A stretch of DNA of 64,000 nt from Synechococcus sp. CCY 0621 (lineage in GTDB: Bacteria; Cyanobacteriota; Cyanobacteriia; PCC-6307; Cyanobiaceae), in assembly GCF_019038465.1 (NCBI RefSeq), contig NZ_JAFKRH010000031.1, positions 354,288 to 418,287 of the forward strand, in the 5' to 3' direction. Both the position numbers and the translations under genes were made by a program. Below, piece by piece: positions 41,807 through 50,936 of this stretch. How positions within the stretch are numbered: the stretch's first letter is position 1; every line of letters begins with the position of its first letter. Below the pieces are notes generated by a model that made no database searches, was not told the origin of the DNA, and saw only the letters and a list, made by a program, of their open reading frames with translations.

Positions 41807-43515
41807 CAGAAGGCCATCTGCAGATCTTCCATGCGGCGCCGGATGCTGTCCGCCGTGCCGGTGGTGAAATCGCCGCCGTTGCTCTCGGCGATGCGCCTCA
41901 GCACAGCGGGATCGAAATCCCCCTGGTTGCCGTAGCCCATCGTGAACACGCCGATGCGCTCATCACTGGCGAAGCCACTGCGTTGCAATTCGCGGCCCAG
42001 ACCCTCCAGGGACAGACGCGAACCGTTGTCCTGGCCATCGGTGAGCACCACCACCGCCAGGATCTCGCCCGGGCGCCGGGTGGACCGCAGCCAGTCGCGG
42101 CCCTGCTGGATGGCGTCGTAAAGGACGGTGCCGCCCTCCGCCTCCAGCGAGGCAATGAAAAGGGCGCCCGCTACCCCGCCGGCTGCAGCTCCGGAACCCC
42201 CTCCCACACCAGCCCCGGTCACCACCACCGGCGGCCGCAGCCGGTTGTCGAAATCGAACAGGCCCACGCTGTCCCGCGGACCGATCTGGGCCAGGTAGGC
42301 CTGCAGGCTGCGCTGGGCCGCCGGCAGCTTCTCCCCCTTCATCGAACCGGAACTGTCCACCACCAGGGCCACCCGGGAGGGCTTCTTGGCCTGGTTGCGC
42401 CACAGGGCGATGATCGCCTCCACCACCTCCGGTTTCGGCGCCCGCAGGGAGTCGTAGACGGCCCGGGGGTCGGCGCCGTAGGCCGCCGTGACGCGGCTGG
42501 GCGGCACCGCCGGGTTGGCCGGCCGCAGCCCCTGATCGGCCGCCAGGCGCTGCAGGTCCTCGCTCTGGAGGCGCTCGATGAGCAGCAGGGCCGCCTGCTT
42601 CTCCTGTGGTGACACCCAGGGGGCCTCCGGCAGGATCGCCCGCATCGTGCTGGCGTAGGTGGCCCTGGGGTACACCGCTTTGAGGGGTTCCTGATCGGCC
42701 TGGCGGGAGGCGTTGACCGCCACCACCGACGACTCATAGACCGAACCCACCGAGGCCCAGAAGGGGCCGTTGCGCTGCATCGCTCGGGCGAGTTCGTCGG
42801 TGGAGCTGCCGTAGCGGGTCACATGGCGCTCGATCGCTGCCACCTTGGCGCCGTGGGACTGCACATCCGCCAGGGTGAGAGCTTCGGGTCGCTTGGCGGC
42901 CACCTCGGCCACCATCGCCACCAGGGTCTGCAGGCCCGAATTGGAGCGGGTCGGGGCGGTGTGGACATAGCGGATCGGCTGGGAGGGGCCGGCCGGATCC
43001 AGCTGGCGGTGGTCGCTGCTGCGGGACAGGGCGGTGAAGGGATCGGCTCGGTCGAGGCCCTTCGCCAGCGACGGGGTGGTCATGAACACCATCGGACTGG
43101 AGGCCAGGGCCGGCGCATCGGCCGGCGGCGGGATCAGATCACGGGTGGGCGCCAGGCGCTGCAGGCGGTGCCGCAGCAGATCGAGATAGATCTCGCCGTC
43201 CACCGACACCAGGGTGGGGATGCGGGGATCCTCGGCCGCCTGGCCGCCTTGGAGCACCCCTCGGGCATGGGTCTCCATCTCACTGACCACATCGCCACTG
43301 CCGGCAGCCCGGCAGCGCAGCAGCACCGGGGTGCGATCAGCCAGCCGTGGCGGTGACTGGGCGATGGCCTTGGCGGCCTCGTGACAGAAGCCCTTCAGGG
43401 CGCTGCCGACCAGCATCTCCAGCTCCAGGGGCGGCGGGGCCCCAAGGTTGCAGCCGCCAATCGGCAGGCCGAGGAGTGCGGTGGTGAGGGCGGCCAACCG
43501 CAGGGCCCGTGCCAT
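41806..43515 (-). CDS. Lipoprotein with substrate-binding-like domain and VWA domain
   Basis: The 569-residue protein has a lipobox (TTALLGLPIGGC, Cys22) and an N-terminal periplasmic-binding-like domain (LELEMLVGSALKGFCHEAAK, APTRSNSGLQTLVAMVAEVA). From about residue 390 a von Willebrand A domain follows with the MIDAS motif VDSSGSMKG, then VGLFDFDN, and VVVLTDGQDNGS, FTMGYGNQGDFD. The metal-binding DxSxS is intact. Members of this type are found near tellurite/stress proteins in other bacteria; the ligand is unknown. The divergent gene at 43628 encodes a second binding protein of the same style. Confidence 0.85.
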   Translation of the reverse strand: MARALRLAALTTALLGLPIGGCNLGAPPPLELEMLVGSALKGFCHEAAKAIAQSPPRLADRTPVLLRCRAAGSGDVVSEMETHARGVLQGGQAAEDPRIPTLVSVDGEIYLDLLRHRLQRLAPTRDLIPPPADAPALASSPMVFMTTPSLAKGLDRADPFTALSRSSDHRQLDPAGPSQPIRYVHTAPTRSNSGLQTLVAMVAEVAAKRPEALTLADVQSHGAKVAAIERHVTRYGSSTDELARAMQRNGPFWASVGSVYESSVVAVNASRQADQEPLKAVYPRATYASTMRAILPEAPWVSPQEKQAALLLIERLQSEDLQRLAADQGLRPANPAVPPSRVTAAYGADPRAVYDSLRAPKPEVVEAIIALWRNQAKKPSRVALVVDSSGSMKGEKLPAAQRSLQAYLAQIGPRDSVGLFDFDNRLRPPVVVTGAGVGGGSGAAAGGVAGALFIASLEAEGGTVLYDAIQQGRDWLRSTRRPGEILAVVVLTDGQDNGSRLSLEGLGRELQRSGFASDERIGVFTMGYGNQGDFDPAVLRRIAESNGGDFTTGTADSIRRRMEDLQMAF

Positions 43516-43627
43516 GGAGCGGGACGGAAAGGTGCCGTCATTCTGCTGGCAAGGGCCGGTGGCTTCAGCGTGCCGATGGCGGCTGCCGCCGCCGCCATCA
43601 GACTGCCTGGCACCCGGACCGCCCCCC

Positions 43628-44644
43628 TTGGAAGCGACCCTGAGCCGCAGGCGCCTGCTGTCCCTGTTGATCGCCGGCGCCTCCCTGGCCCTGGCCACGG
43701 CGCCCCTACCCGGGCTGCGGCGGCCGTTGCTGGTGGCGGTGGGATCGGAGCTGGCCGGCGCCATGGTGGATGTCGAACCCCTGTTCGAGCGCCGCCACGG
43801 CGGCATCGACCTGACCTGGAAGGTGCAGGGCTCCCAGGACATGGTCAACCGTGCCCGGGAGGAGGGGCCGGAGCGTCCGCGGGTGCTGATCCCCGCCAAC
43901 CGGGACCTGCTCAACCAGCTGGCCGGCGATCTCCAGGCCCAGGGGATGCCCACCCCGTTCCTGCAACCCCCCGTCCCAGTGGCCCGCACCCTGTTGGTGG
44001 CGGTGGCCTGGCCGGAGCGGGCCAAGCGCCTGTTCCCGGACGGCCGCTTCTCCTGGGCCCAGCTGAGGCGCGCCACGGCGGCGGGCCAGTGGGGGGCCCT
44101 GGGAGCTCCGGCGAGCTGGGGCAGCGTCGATCTGCGCAGCGCCGATCCGATGCGCTCCAACTCCGGCCAACTGACCCTGGCTCTCTGGTGCCAGGGTCAG
44201 AACAGCTCCGGCTGTGCTGCTGCCCTTCGCCGCGCCGTCTACCGGCCGGCCCGCTCCACCGACATCCTTCTGCAGGAATTCATCAGCGGCGGCCCCAACG
44301 AGGGTGACCTGGCGCTGGTGTACGAGGCCTCGGCCCTGACCCGGCAGCAGGAGGCCGGCCGCCAGCGGCCGGGGGGCTATGTGCTTCTGGTTCCTGATCC
44401 CACCATCGAGACGGTGCTGGCGGCGGCCGTGCTGCGGGGGGAGTCGGCCGGCGGCAACCAGGACGGCGAGCGATTCGTGGCGTTCCTGCTCTCCCGGGAG
44501 GGCCAGGCCGTGCTCAGGCGCCTGGGGTTCCGCGGCGCCGACGGCGGCGGCGGCAGCCCGGCCGCCAGTGGCGTGAAGCGCCTGCCGCCCCCCGCGCCCC
44601 AGGAACGGGAAGAGCTGCTGCGGCTCTGGCAACAGGCCGGCTGA
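43628..44644 (+). CDS. Periplasmic substrate-binding protein
   Basis: The 338-residue protein starts at a TTG that places a twin-arginine-type signal (SRRRLLSLLIAGASLALATA) at the N-terminus; the frame also has an ATG at 43514, but that lies inside the divergent start region. The mature part is a binding-protein fold: LLVAVGSELAGAMVDVEPLF, ADPMRSNSGQLTLALWCQG, and FISGGPNEGDLALVYEASAL, with a conserved SNSG phosphate/oxyanion-type loop. Together with the divergent VWA lipoprotein it may form a system for sensing or taking up an anion. No permease or ATPase is adjacent. Confidence 0.82.
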   Translation: MEATLSRRRLLSLLIAGASLALATAPLPGLRRPLLVAVGSELAGAMVDVEPLFERRHGGIDLTWKVQGSQDMVNRAREEGPERPRVLIPANRDLLNQLAGDLQAQGMPTPFLQPPVPVARTLLVAVAWPERAKRLFPDGRFSWAQLRRATAAGQWGALGAPASWGSVDLRSADPMRSNSGQLTLALWCQGQNSSGCAAALRRAVYRPARSTDILLQEFISGGPNEGDLALVYEASALTRQQEAGRQRPGGYVLLVPDPTIETVLAAAVLRGESAGGNQDGERFVAFLLSREGQAVLRRLGFRGADGGGGSPAASGVKRLPPPAPQEREELLRLWQQAG

Positions 44645-44852
44645 CCATGGGGTGGTGTTGCCGCGTACCAGGGATGGTGCGGCAGAGCACGGACGCGCCT
44701 GAGGGGACGGCCTGCAGCAGAACGATGCACAGAGGACAGGATTGGGCCTGCCTTTCTGATGCTGACCCCGCCGTGATCCACGCCTGGATCGTGTCACCAT
44801 GGCGGAGCTACAGGCCTGAGCGCGCCCAGTCGATGGGTGCCGATCCACCTGC

Positions 44853-46006
44853 TTGAAGGTTGTGCTCAGCTGCGAAGCCCTGTTCATCTCGGACCTGCAT
44901 CTGGGCTCCAATCAGTGCGAAGCCGGCCACCTGGCCGCGTTCCTGGAGTGCATCCGGCCCAGGCAACTGTTTCTTGTCGGCGACATCATCGATCTGCAGG
45001 CGATTCGCTTCAACGCCAACGTCGATGCCGACTTTCTCACCGACCTGATTGATTCCCTCCTGGCCCGGGAGGACGATCCGATCCCCTCACCAACGAGACC
45101 CTGCTCAAGGCCCAGCTGCTTCGGGCCTCACACCGGCGGGTGCTGGAACGGTTCCAGGGCCTGCACCGGGACGGGGTGACGATCACCTACATCCCTGGCA
45201 ACCACGACGCCTACCTGCGCCGCCACGCCGGCCTGGAGAGGCCCGGCTTCGCCATCCGCCGTCAGGACGTGTACTGCACGCCCACCGGCCAGAGGCTGCT
45301 GGTGCGCCACGGCGATGAGTACGACCGGCTGATCCGCTTCCACACCGGTGCGGCCGAGGGCCTGGCCCGGCTGCAGGAGCATTACAGCGCCGGCATCAAT
45401 GGCCTCCTGTCCCTGTTCACACGGCCGGCCAACGGGCCTCTGCCGGCCAGCTGGAACGCGGAGGGAATCCTGCAGAACGCCGTCGATCTGCTGGCCAGCC
45501 ACCGGGAATGGCCGATCCCGATCAGCCGGGGGCTCAATTCCTCCGGCGGCTTCTCCCTGGCCTTCGTGCTTGAGAGCGCCCTCAAAAGCCGCACGGGGCA
45601 CGACCGGCTGATCAAGCGCGGGATTGTCCAACACCTGCAGCGGGAAGGGCGGGGCCCGCAGCCCCTCGACGGGTTGATCAACGGCCACACCCACATCCCC
45701 GAAGCCACGCCCCTGGGTCTGCCGGGACCGAGCAAAGAAGCTGGTGGGCCCTGCCACATCACCTACTACAACACCGGCAGCTGGGCCCGCAGCCAGCGCC
45801 GGCTGGGGCGCACAGCACTGGTGGTGGCCACCAACGGCACCATCGGGATGGTGCGTTTTGATCGTCGCCAGGGCATCGAACCCTTCCAGCCCCCCCGCTT
45901 TCCCTTCAACACCTATCCGATGCGGCCCTGCCCGGGGTGTGGGATCGGGGTGGCGGACCTGCAGGCAGGGAGTTCTCCGATCGGAGCTCGCGTGAATCTG
46001 TCCTAG
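44853..46006 (+). pseudogene. LpxH-like metallophosphoesterase split by a frameshift
   Basis: The first frame (TTG start at 44853) carries ALFISDLHLGSNQCEAGHLA and LFLVGDIIDLQAIRFNA; the second frame, ending at 46006, carries VTITYIPGNHDAYLRRHAGL, RHGDEYDRLI and GLINGHTHIPEATPLGL. Together they make one UDP-2,3-diacylglucosamine diphosphatase-type phosphoesterase with all four metal motifs. The frame breaks at the run CCCC at 45083-45086: one more C would give DPIPLTNETLLKAQLLRASH, joining both parts. It is either a natural one-base deletion, a programmed slip site or a sequencing error. Downstream is feoA, 27 bases away. Confidence 0.8.
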
Positions 46007-46033
46007 GTTGATGGATTGGAGAACAGGGGTTTG

Positions 46034-46267
46034 ATGCCTCTCAGTCAGGTTCCGGAGGGGGCACGTGTCTGGGTCAATTGTTTGCCCCTGCATCCGGAAT
46101 TACAACGGCGCCTGTTGGCAATGGGGATCAGTCCGGGGGTGGAGATTGAGGTGCTGCGGCGGGGGAAACCTGGCGGCCTGCTGCACCTTGCCAGTGGCCT
46201 GATGGAATTCATGCTTCGCGGCGAACAGGCCGCCGAGATGGAGGTGACCTTGATCCCCCCTGGCTGA
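46034..46267 (+). CDS. feoA: FeoA, small Fe(II) transport protein
   Basis: The 77-residue SH3-like protein reads PLSQVPEGARVWVNCLPLHP, LQRRLLAMGISPGVEIEVLR and LEVTLIPPG-type ending (MEVTLIPPG). FeoA binds FeoB and modulates ferrous iron uptake at the inner membrane. GGAGA, a ribosome site, lies 11 bases before the ATG. In most genomes feoA precedes feoB on the same strand; here it faces feoB tail-to-tail with 17 bases between the stops. Confidence 0.93.
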   Translation: MPLSQVPEGARVWVNCLPLHPELQRRLLAMGISPGVEIEVLRRGKPGGLLHLASGLMEFMLRGEQAAEMEVTLIPPG

Positions 46268-46284
46268 GCGGCAGGCGTTGCCGA

Positions 46285-48207
46285 TCAGCGCAGGGACAGG
46301 ATCCAGCCACCCCCCTGATACACGACAAAGGCCATTACCCAGGCGAGCGACAGCGACCAGCCCAGAGACAACAAAGCGAACGAGCGGCTCTTGGACTCCT
46401 GGAGCTGGACCGCCACGGTTCCCAGGCAGGGGGTGTAGATAAGCACGAAGGTCATGAAGCTGAGCGACTGCAGCGGCGTGATCGCGGTCTGGATCGCAGC
46501 ACCGAGGCCGGAAGCGGTGGTGCCATAGATCACCGCCATCGCCCCCAGCAGGATTTCCTTGGCAATGAAGCCGAAGAAAAGGGACACGGTGAGCTCGGGG
46601 TTCATGCCGATCGGCCCCAGCAACGGCTGGAAGAACCGGCCGATCCCCGCCGCCAGCGACGTGCCGGAAGCCTCCGTTGCCCCTGGGGGCAGGTTGGTGA
46701 GCAGCCAGATGGCCGCTGCACCCACGAGGATGAACACCCGCGTGGTGACCATGAAATTCAGCATCGACGACCAGCCACGGCGCAGGATCGTGGTCAGGCT
46801 GGGGGCCCGATAGGGCGGAAGTTCCAGCACGAAGGCCCCATCACTGGGGTAGGTCCGCTTGAACACCAGGCCCGTGATCACGGCGGCCACAAAACTCAGC
46901 AGGTAGAAGCTGAACAACACCAGTCCGGGCGCCCACCAGGGCCTGGGGAAGAACACCCCGGCCATGAAGATGAACACCGTCAGCCTGGCCTGGCAGAGGG
47001 CAAAGGGAATGCACAGCATGGCCAGCAGGCGCATGCCCCGATCCCGGATCACCCGGGTACCCAGGATGGAGGGCACGTTGCAGCCGAAGCCCATCACCTG
47101 CAACACGAAGGCCCGGCCATCCAGCCCCAGCCAGTGCATGAACCCATCCATCAGAAAGGCAGCCCTCGGCAGATAGCCCGAGTCTTCGATGCTGGCGATC
47201 AGCACATAAAAGACGAAGATCAGCGGCAGGAACGTGGCCACCGTGCCAACGCCCAGCCAGAGGCCATCCACCAGGAAGCGCTGCAGCCCGTCAGGACAGC
47301 CCAGGCTCTGCAGACCCGGCACCAACCAGCGCATCTGGATCCAGTCGAGAGCGCTTCCCAGCAGGTCCTGCAGGGGTGTGGTCACGGCGTAGAGCAGCTG
47401 GAACACCACCAGGACCATCACCAGGAAGATCCCCAGCCCCAGCAGTGGATGGAGCAGCAGCCGATCCATCAGCCGGGTGCGGTGATGGAGCAACCCTTCC
47501 GGCATGGTCACAAAGCGGGTCACCAGCTCCTGCTGCCACCCCTCCGGCACCGGAACCTGCGGCTGCGGAGAGCCTGGCAGGGCCACCTCGGAACCTCTCG
47601 GCCCTTCTCCCCATTGGTGCAGCTCGTCGAGCAATTCGGCGATTCCCTCGTTCCGCTTGGCGCTCACCGGCAGCACCGGCAGGCCAAGGGCCTGGGACAA
47701 CCCCTGATGGTCGATCGTGATACCGAATCGCCCGGCCTCATCGCTCATGTTGAGCGCCGCCATCAGCGGCAGACCCAGCTGCCGCAGCTGCAGCAGCAGC
47801 CGCAACTGGCTGTTGATCTGGCTGGCATTGAGAACCACAACCAGCAGATCGGGCGGGGTGTCGCGCAGGAAGCGCTGCACCACGGCCTCGTCCTCACTGC
47901 TGCCGCTGAGGTCGTGGATCCCCGGCAGATCCACCAGTTCGTAGGTGCTGCCGTGGCCGTCGTCCGGCAGGGGACCCCGTTGCAGCTCCACCGTCAGGCC
48001 AGGCCAGTTGGCGATCTGCGCATGGCCGCCGGTGAGTCGGTTGAAGAGCGTCGATTTGCCGGTGTTGGGCATCCCCACCAGGGCCAGCTGAAAGCCCGGG
48101 CCATGGCTTTGGCCACCCTGCACCTGGGAGCCGTGCACCGGGGAGCCGTGGCAGGACGGGGAAAGGGATGACGACGGCACCAGCGCTTCAGGCCCCCCTG
48201 GTGCCAC
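46285..48207 (-). CDS. feoB: FeoB, Fe(II) transporter
   Basis: The 640-residue protein has a cytoplasmic GTPase domain (G1 ALVGMPNTGKSTLFN, G2 with IANWPGLTVE, G3 VDLPGIHDLSG, G4 LNMSDEA) and a membrane domain with paired Gate motifs (FVLQVMGFGCNVPSILGTRV and FMTFVLIYTPCLGTVAVQL; both conserved Cys present). It imports ferrous iron. Residues 1-35 are low complexity and the 5' end overlaps the ferritin stop by 20 bases, so the real start may be a little downstream. Ferritin and feoB lie on the same strand and are probably co-transcribed. Confidence 0.96.
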   Translation of the reverse strand: MAPGGPEALVPSSSLSPSCHGSPVHGSQVQGGQSHGPGFQLALVGMPNTGKSTLFNRLTGGHAQIANWPGLTVELQRGPLPDDGHGSTYELVDLPGIHDLSGSSEDEAVVQRFLRDTPPDLLVVVLNASQINSQLRLLLQLRQLGLPLMAALNMSDEAGRFGITIDHQGLSQALGLPVLPVSAKRNEGIAELLDELHQWGEGPRGSEVALPGSPQPQVPVPEGWQQELVTRFVTMPEGLLHHRTRLMDRLLLHPLLGLGIFLVMVLVVFQLLYAVTTPLQDLLGSALDWIQMRWLVPGLQSLGCPDGLQRFLVDGLWLGVGTVATFLPLIFVFYVLIASIEDSGYLPRAAFLMDGFMHWLGLDGRAFVLQVMGFGCNVPSILGTRVIRDRGMRLLAMLCIPFALCQARLTVFIFMAGVFFPRPWWAPGLVLFSFYLLSFVAAVITGLVFKRTYPSDGAFVLELPPYRAPSLTTILRRGWSSMLNFMVTTRVFILVGAAAIWLLTNLPPGATEASGTSLAAGIGRFFQPLLGPIGMNPELTVSLFFGFIAKEILLGAMAVIYGTTASGLGAAIQTAITPLQSLSFMTFVLIYTPCLGTVAVQLQESKSRSFALLSLGWSLSLAWVMAFVVYQGGGWILSLR

Positions 48208-48715
48208 TGAGACCGCCCTTGACGTGGGTCAGGGCGGTCCCCTCCAGGAACTGCTGATCCAGCAGCAGCAGGGCGGCGCTGTTGTCGCCGGCCAGGCGCA
48301 GGCGCTTGCGCACGAAGCGGGCTTCGGCTTCCTCCTGGAGCTGCTCGGCCACGAACCAATCGAGCATGGCGGTGGCGCTGCGCTCACCAACGGTTTCGGC
48401 CATGGCGTAGAGCCGGTTGATCGAGGCGGTGACCCCCTTTTCCATGTCATAGACCTGGTCGAACAGGGTCTGCACCGAGGGCCAGCTGCGTTCCGGGGCG
48501 TCGATCGTGGGCAATTCCACCTGTTCGTCGCTGTCCACCAGGTAGGCGATCATGCGGGCCGCATGGTCGCGCTCCTCCTGGCTCTTGTCGTGCATGTAGG
48601 TGGAAAATCCCGCCAGATCCTTCTCCCGCAGCCAGATCGACATGGCCAGATAGGTGTGGCCGGCCTGAAACTCAGCGGCCAGATGTTGGTTGATGGCGCT
48701 GGTGAGCTCTTTCAC
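48188..48715 (-). CDS. Ferritin
   Basis: The 175-residue four-helix protein has the ferroxidase residues in order: AAEFQAGHTYLAMSIWLREK, the ExxH of EERDHAARMIAYL, and the E of AEQLQEEAEA. It lacks a heme-binding Met of bacterioferritin and resembles picocyanobacterial ferritins. It oxidises and stores iron as a 24-mer in the cytoplasm. Together with feoB downstream it forms an iron uptake-and-storage unit. The name ftn/ftnA is not assigned because the subfamily was not tested. Confidence 0.93.
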   Translation of the reverse strand: MKELTSAINQHLAAEFQAGHTYLAMSIWLREKDLAGFSTYMHDKSQEERDHAARMIAYLVDSDEQVELPTIDAPERSWPSVQTLFDQVYDMEKGVTASINRLYAMAETVGERSATAMLDWFVAEQLQEEAEARFVRKRLRLAGDNSAALLLLDQQFLEGTALTHVKGGLSGTRGA

Positions 48716-48916
48716 GGGGTTGGCTGGGATCGCACACCTACCCCTAGCCAGGGCCGGAAAGCGAGGTCGTTGCTTTCACACAGTCTGATGTGACATCGGT
48801 TACGGGCTCCCATCCGGCCCAGCAAAGGCACGGTTGGATGTCTACGGCGAAAGGGGCGCGGGCTGGGCCACTGGCAGGTCAAGAGAGCTACCAGGCCATG
48901 GTCTCCGCGCAGGAAT

Positions 48917-48940
48917 GGCGTCCTGGCGCATCAGGACGCC
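48917..48940. repeat. Perfect 9-base-pair hairpin upstream of pstS
   Basis: GGCGTCCTG (48917-48925) and CAGGACGCC (48932-48940) pair perfectly around a six-base loop GCGCAT. No T-run follows on either strand. It sits 25 bases before the PHO-box-like repeat; a protein-binding palindrome or a processing signal are both possible. Confidence 0.6.
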
Positions 48941-48965
48941 AGGCCAGAGCCATCCTTGAAGACCC

Positions 48966-48984
48966 GTTAACCTGCCCATAACAC
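48966..48984 (+). promoter_or_regulatory. PHO-box-like direct repeat upstream of pstS
   Basis: GTTAACCT (48966-48973) and CATAACAC (48977-48984) are spaced by 3 bases, giving an 11-base period like the cyanobacterial PHO box bound by SphR/PhoB (8-base units near CTTAACCT). The first unit fits well, the second weakly. A TATTCA -10-like hexamer follows near 49006. It lies 54 bases before the pstS start. Confidence 0.5.
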
Positions 48985-49037
48985 GATTGGGCCGAGTGGG
49001 TTGCTATTCATGACCTGCTCCACAATTGGCAATTCTG

Positions 49038-50045
49038 ATGACCTTCGCGAAGAAGGCCCTGATTCTCTCCGCAGCCGGTGCTGTCACCGCTGGACTGGCG
49101 GTTCCGGTGATCGCCCAGAGCAACTCCATCAGTGGAGCCGGCGCCAGCTTTCCCGCTCCGGCCTACCAGCGCTGGTCCGTGGAGTTCGCCAAGCAAACCA
49201 AGAGGCAGGTGAACTACCAGTCGGTCGGCTCCGGCGCCGGTGTTCGCCAGTTCCATGCCGGCAGCGTCGATTTTGGAGCGACCGATGAGGAGCTCAGCGA
49301 ATCCAAGGGAGAATTCACCAAGGGTGTGACCGCCCAGCGCGGAGCCCTGCAGATTCCGATGATGGGGGGCACCGTCACCCCCGCCTACAACAATCCCAGC
49401 TGCAAGAACCTCAAGCTCACCCAGCGCCAGGTGGCGGACATCTTCCTCGGCAAGATCAAGACCTGGGATCAGCTGAAATGCGGCAAGGGGCCGATCAACG
49501 TGGTTCACCGCTCGGATGGCTCCGGCACCACCGCCGCCTTCACCAACTCCCTCTCCTGCTTCTCGCCGGAGTGGAAATCCAAAGTGGGAGCGGCCAAGGC
49601 CGTCAAGTGGCCCGTGGGCGTCGGTGGCAAGGGCAATGAGGGTGTGGCAGGCCTGATCCAGAACACCCCCGGCTCGCTCGGTTACCTCAACCAGGCCTTC
49701 GTGAAGGGCAAGATCACTCCTGCGGCTCTTCAGAACAAAGCTGGCAAATTTGTTCTGGCCAACGATGTGACCGGCGCCGCCGCCCTGAACGGCGTCAAGC
49801 TGAATTCCCGCCTGGGTGGTGAGGATTGCAATCCGGCCGGCGCCAACGCCTTCCCGATCGCCACCTTCACCTGGATCCTCGCCTACCAGCGGGGCAACGG
49901 CGACAAAGCCTCTACCATCCGTCAGTTCCTGACCTGGGGTCTCTCGCCGAAGGGCCAGGGCATCGCCAAGCAGCTCGATTTCGTACCCCTGACCGGTGCC
50001 GTTCTGGCCCGGGCTCGCGCCGAAGTGGCCAAGATCGGTAAGTGA
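49038..50045 (+). CDS. pstS: PstS, phosphate ABC transporter substrate-binding protein
   Basis: The 335-residue secreted protein has a signal peptide (ALILSAAGAVTAGLAVPVIA) and PstS motifs: SISGAGASFPAPAYQRWSVE, YQSVGSGAGVRQF, DFGATDEELSE, and HRSDGSGTTAAFTNSLS (phosphate-binding loop). It captures phosphate in the periplasm for PstCAB, none of which is in the window. The ATG at 49038 is preferred over a TTG at 49026. A double hairpin terminator follows directly, so it is likely monocistronic, as pstS copies often are in picocyanobacteria. Confidence 0.95.
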   Translation: MTFAKKALILSAAGAVTAGLAVPVIAQSNSISGAGASFPAPAYQRWSVEFAKQTKRQVNYQSVGSGAGVRQFHAGSVDFGATDEELSESKGEFTKGVTAQRGALQIPMMGGTVTPAYNNPSCKNLKLTQRQVADIFLGKIKTWDQLKCGKGPINVVHRSDGSGTTAAFTNSLSCFSPEWKSKVGAAKAVKWPVGVGGKGNEGVAGLIQNTPGSLGYLNQAFVKGKITPAALQNKAGKFVLANDVTGAAALNGVKLNSRLGGEDCNPAGANAFPIATFTWILAYQRGNGDKASTIRQFLTWGLSPKGQGIAKQLDFVPLTGAVLARARAEVAKIGK

Positions 50046-50060
50046 TCCCGATCCATTCAC

Positions 50061-50105
50061 TCACCCCTGCGGGGTGATTCGGGGGGCTTAGGCCCCCCTT
50101 TTTTT
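50061..50105 (+). terminator. Double-hairpin terminator after pstS
   Basis: The first stem is TCACCCC-TGC-GGGGTGA (50061-50077). The second, GGGGGGC-TTAG-GCCCCCC (50081-50098), is followed by seven T residues, a classical rho-independent terminator on the plus strand. Confidence 0.92.
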
Positions 50106-50292
50106 GTGCACATCATTCCACTCTCTCAAAACGGGCAGAGAGGCCTCTGCCTTGGCCCCTTGGCCCGCTTGAGGAAAAAGCCGGGGTGTGAACGACTCCC
50201 CGGCATGGTCATGGCTACGGATCTTTACGGCCTACCTGGCCCTTTGCTTTGGAGACTGAACGCTATTTGATCCCCGGGTGCAAGTTGGCTGA

Positions 50293-50490
50293 CTATTCCA
50301 TGGCGTCTTCAACCTTCCTGGCAGCCTTCTTGGCTTCCTCTTTCAGTTTGGCCTCCGCCTTCATGGCGTCGGCCTGGACCTGCTTGGCTTCTCCTTTGAT
50401 TTGCTGGCCCTTGTCGCCGGTGAGGGAGCCGACGGCGGACTGGATTTTGCCTTCAGCATCTTTGGCTGCGGCGTCGATTTTGTTGGACAT
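50293..50490 (-). CDS. CsbD-family stress protein
   Basis: The 65-residue charged, Ala/Lys-rich protein has the CsbD pattern (IDAAAKDAEGKIQSAVGSLT, GDKGQQIKGEAKQV, ending in a lysine-rich helix). CsbD-like proteins are small helical proteins induced by general stress; function unknown. The ATG at 50490 starts the conserved part; the frame is open to 50622 but that extension looks random. Confidence 0.85.
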   Translation of the reverse strand: MSNKIDAAAKDAEGKIQSAVGSLTGDKGQQIKGEAKQVQADAMKAEAKLKEEAKKAARKVEDAME

Positions 50491-50936
50491 GGTTCTCAGG
50501 GGTGTAGGGAGTGGAGCTGGGTTGATCGTCCATGCCATTGCAGGTGGCTGAGATGGCAAGGAAGCCATCAGCATTGCCTCTGACTTGACGGCGATGAGCT
50601 GAGCCTGAATGTCAGCTCTCACGGTTCTTTAGCCGTGCAATGGCACTACTCAGTCCTACGCAGAAATCGCTGCAGCAGACCGCTGATCCCCTGGCAGCGG
50701 GGGCTGCAGCCACCGCCATGGGGGCAAACTTCAGCGCCCAAGGCCCCTGTGGAGATTGTTAAGAGTTGTGTGCATATGGGCATGAGCTTTCTCAATGCAG
50801 CGGATCTGCTGTTATTGACTGCGGCTTCAATCAGAGTCCGTAACAACAGACGCCACCTGGCTCCGCCAGGAGCCCGCCGCCGTCAGCGGCCCAGGAGCAC
50901 CTTCCGAAAAGGCACCCGGCCTGTGGCCCTGATCAA
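50491..50936. other. Intergenic region between CsbD and chlH
   Basis: No convincing gene is seen in these 446 bases. Two short GC-rich self-complementary stretches lie near 50860-50900 (GGCTCC/GGAGCC and GCCGCC/GGCGGC-type), just downstream of the chlH stop on the minus strand; neither is followed by a T-run. The CsbD promoter should lie near 50500-50560. Confidence 0.5.

Larger units (their letters stand above)
48716..49037. other. Control region between ferritin and pstS
   Basis: The 322 bases hold no convincing gene. They carry a perfect hairpin (48917-48940) and a PHO-box-like repeat (48966-48984), both pointing to pstS. The ferritin promoter should lie in the left part, on the minus strand; no Fur-box-like palindrome was recognised there. 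Confidence 0.6.
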
